Shown: one piece after another, positions 63,754 through 64,000 of the stretch
Position numbering within the stretch: position 1 is the stretch's first letter
Layout: every line of letters starts with the position of its first letter
From: Rhizobium brockwellii
Lineage (GTDB): Bacteria; Pseudomonadota; Alphaproteobacteria; Rhizobiales; Rhizobiaceae
Reading direction: 5' to 3'
NCBI RefSeq assembly: GCF_000769405.2
Contig: NZ_CP053441.1
Coordinates: 310,001 to 374,000 of the forward strand
DNA: 64,000 nucleotides
Position numbers and translations under genes: made by a program
Notes under the pieces: model-generated
What the model saw: the letters and a program-made list of their open reading frames with translations, nothing else
What the model was told of the DNA's origin: nothing
Databases searched by the model: none

Positions 63754-64000
63754 TTATGCGGTAGCGTCGCGCAACTCTTCGAAGCGCGCGGCACTTTTCG
63801 ACAGGTGGCTTCGGATGGCGCGGCGCGCGGCGGGCTCGTCGCGGTCGCGGATCGCTGCGAATATGGCGTGGTGTTCCCTGCGCATGCGCGTCGCATGGCG
63901 CTTGCGCTCGGCTGATGTCATCTTGTCCAGGCGCGCCCATTGCCGTGGCACCATGATGTTGCCGAACGTATCGAAGAGACGGCCGTAATAGGAGTTCTGC
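63754..64000 (-). CDS. GntR-family regulator, FCD domain end (runs off window)
   Basis: The last ~81 codons. FCD-type end: REHHAIFAAIRDRDEPAARR followed by AIRSHLSKSAARFEEL; the metal His is in EHHAIF. The DNA-binding half lies outside the window. Convergent with the GH94 gene (27 bases between stops). Confidence 0.85.
   Translation of the reverse strand, partial: QNSYYGRLFDTFGNIMVPRQWARLDKMTSAERKRHATRMRREHHAIFAAIRDRDEPAARRAIRSHLSKSAARFEELRDATA

Overview
The window looks like DNA from a Rhizobium-type alphaproteobacterium (Rhizobiaceae). Pointers are the high GC content, the dense set of ABC uptake operons with private regulators, two intergenic mosaic repeats of a kind common in rhizobial genomes (3622-3720 and 38758-38859), a short alphaproteobacterial-type flagellin, and a GH94 beta-glucan phosphorylase. 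No rRNA, tRNA, CRISPR array, transposase or replication gene was seen. The region reads as accessory catabolic DNA (plasmid, chromid or chromosomal accessory region); which of these cannot be decided from the sequence.

Layout. (1) 1-4693: end of a hypothetical gene, a pirin-like cupin, a MOSC/flavin-reductase/ferredoxin fusion, a Mug-type DNA glycosylase, an intergenic repeat and an overlapping pair of small DMT (DUF606) transporters. (2) 4804-13283, minus strand: an amide/nitrile-type module. An AmiC-like sensor and an AmiR-like ANTAR antiterminator precede a leader with two abutting hairpins and a rho-independent terminator, then a nitrilase-superfamily hydrolase, a branched-chain-type ABC transporter (binding protein, LivH, a LivM-LivG fusion, LivF) and an amidase. 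(3) 13434-24332: a dipeptide-type ABC operon with an AbgB-like M20 hydrolase and a signal-less class A beta-lactamase-like protein, two paralogous LysR regulators and a divergent MmgE/PrpD gene. A CGCA-N6-TGCG palindrome recurs in the two promoter regions. (4) 24389-31019: a dienelactone hydrolase, then a Gfo/Idh/MocA dehydrogenase with a complete sugar ABC transporter. (5) 31325-33031: a class III nucleotidyl cyclase with TPRs. (6) 33473-41413: NTF2-like, M81 (MlrC) and D-threonine-aldolase-like genes, divergent from RidA, RpiR, SDR, MFS and ROK genes.

(7) 41363-43451: a DMT exporter and an AraC regulator bracketed by a 50-bp near-identical duplication of the end of the ROK gene, which suggests a late insertion. 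(8) 43481-45915: an MDR oxidoreductase and an SDR divergent from an HxlR regulator. (9) 46003-53854: a dipeptide-family ABC transporter whose operon ends in a GNAT gene and a signal-less GH20 beta-N-acetylhexosaminidase, closely matching the layout of Vibrio-type chitooligosaccharide uptake. (10) 54165-60095: an orphan flagellin, a DHA2 multidrug efflux pump, a PRC-barrel protein, an exonuclease, a gene-poor stretch with a candidate trans-acting sRNA, and a membrane-anchored hypothetical. (11) 60439-64000: a GH94 protein of beta-1,2-oligoglucan phosphorylase size and the end of a GntR/FCD regulator.

Functionally this is a scavenging region: each module pairs a high-affinity importer with cytoplasmic hydrolases and a dedicated sensor. 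The strongest leads are the ANTAR-controlled leader of module 2, the possible chitooligosaccharide operon, the sRNA near 59054-59175, the repeat-bounded insertion in the ROK gene end, and the beta-lactamase-like protein lacking both a signal peptide and an evident omega-loop glutamate. All assignments come from reading the sequence; no database search was run.
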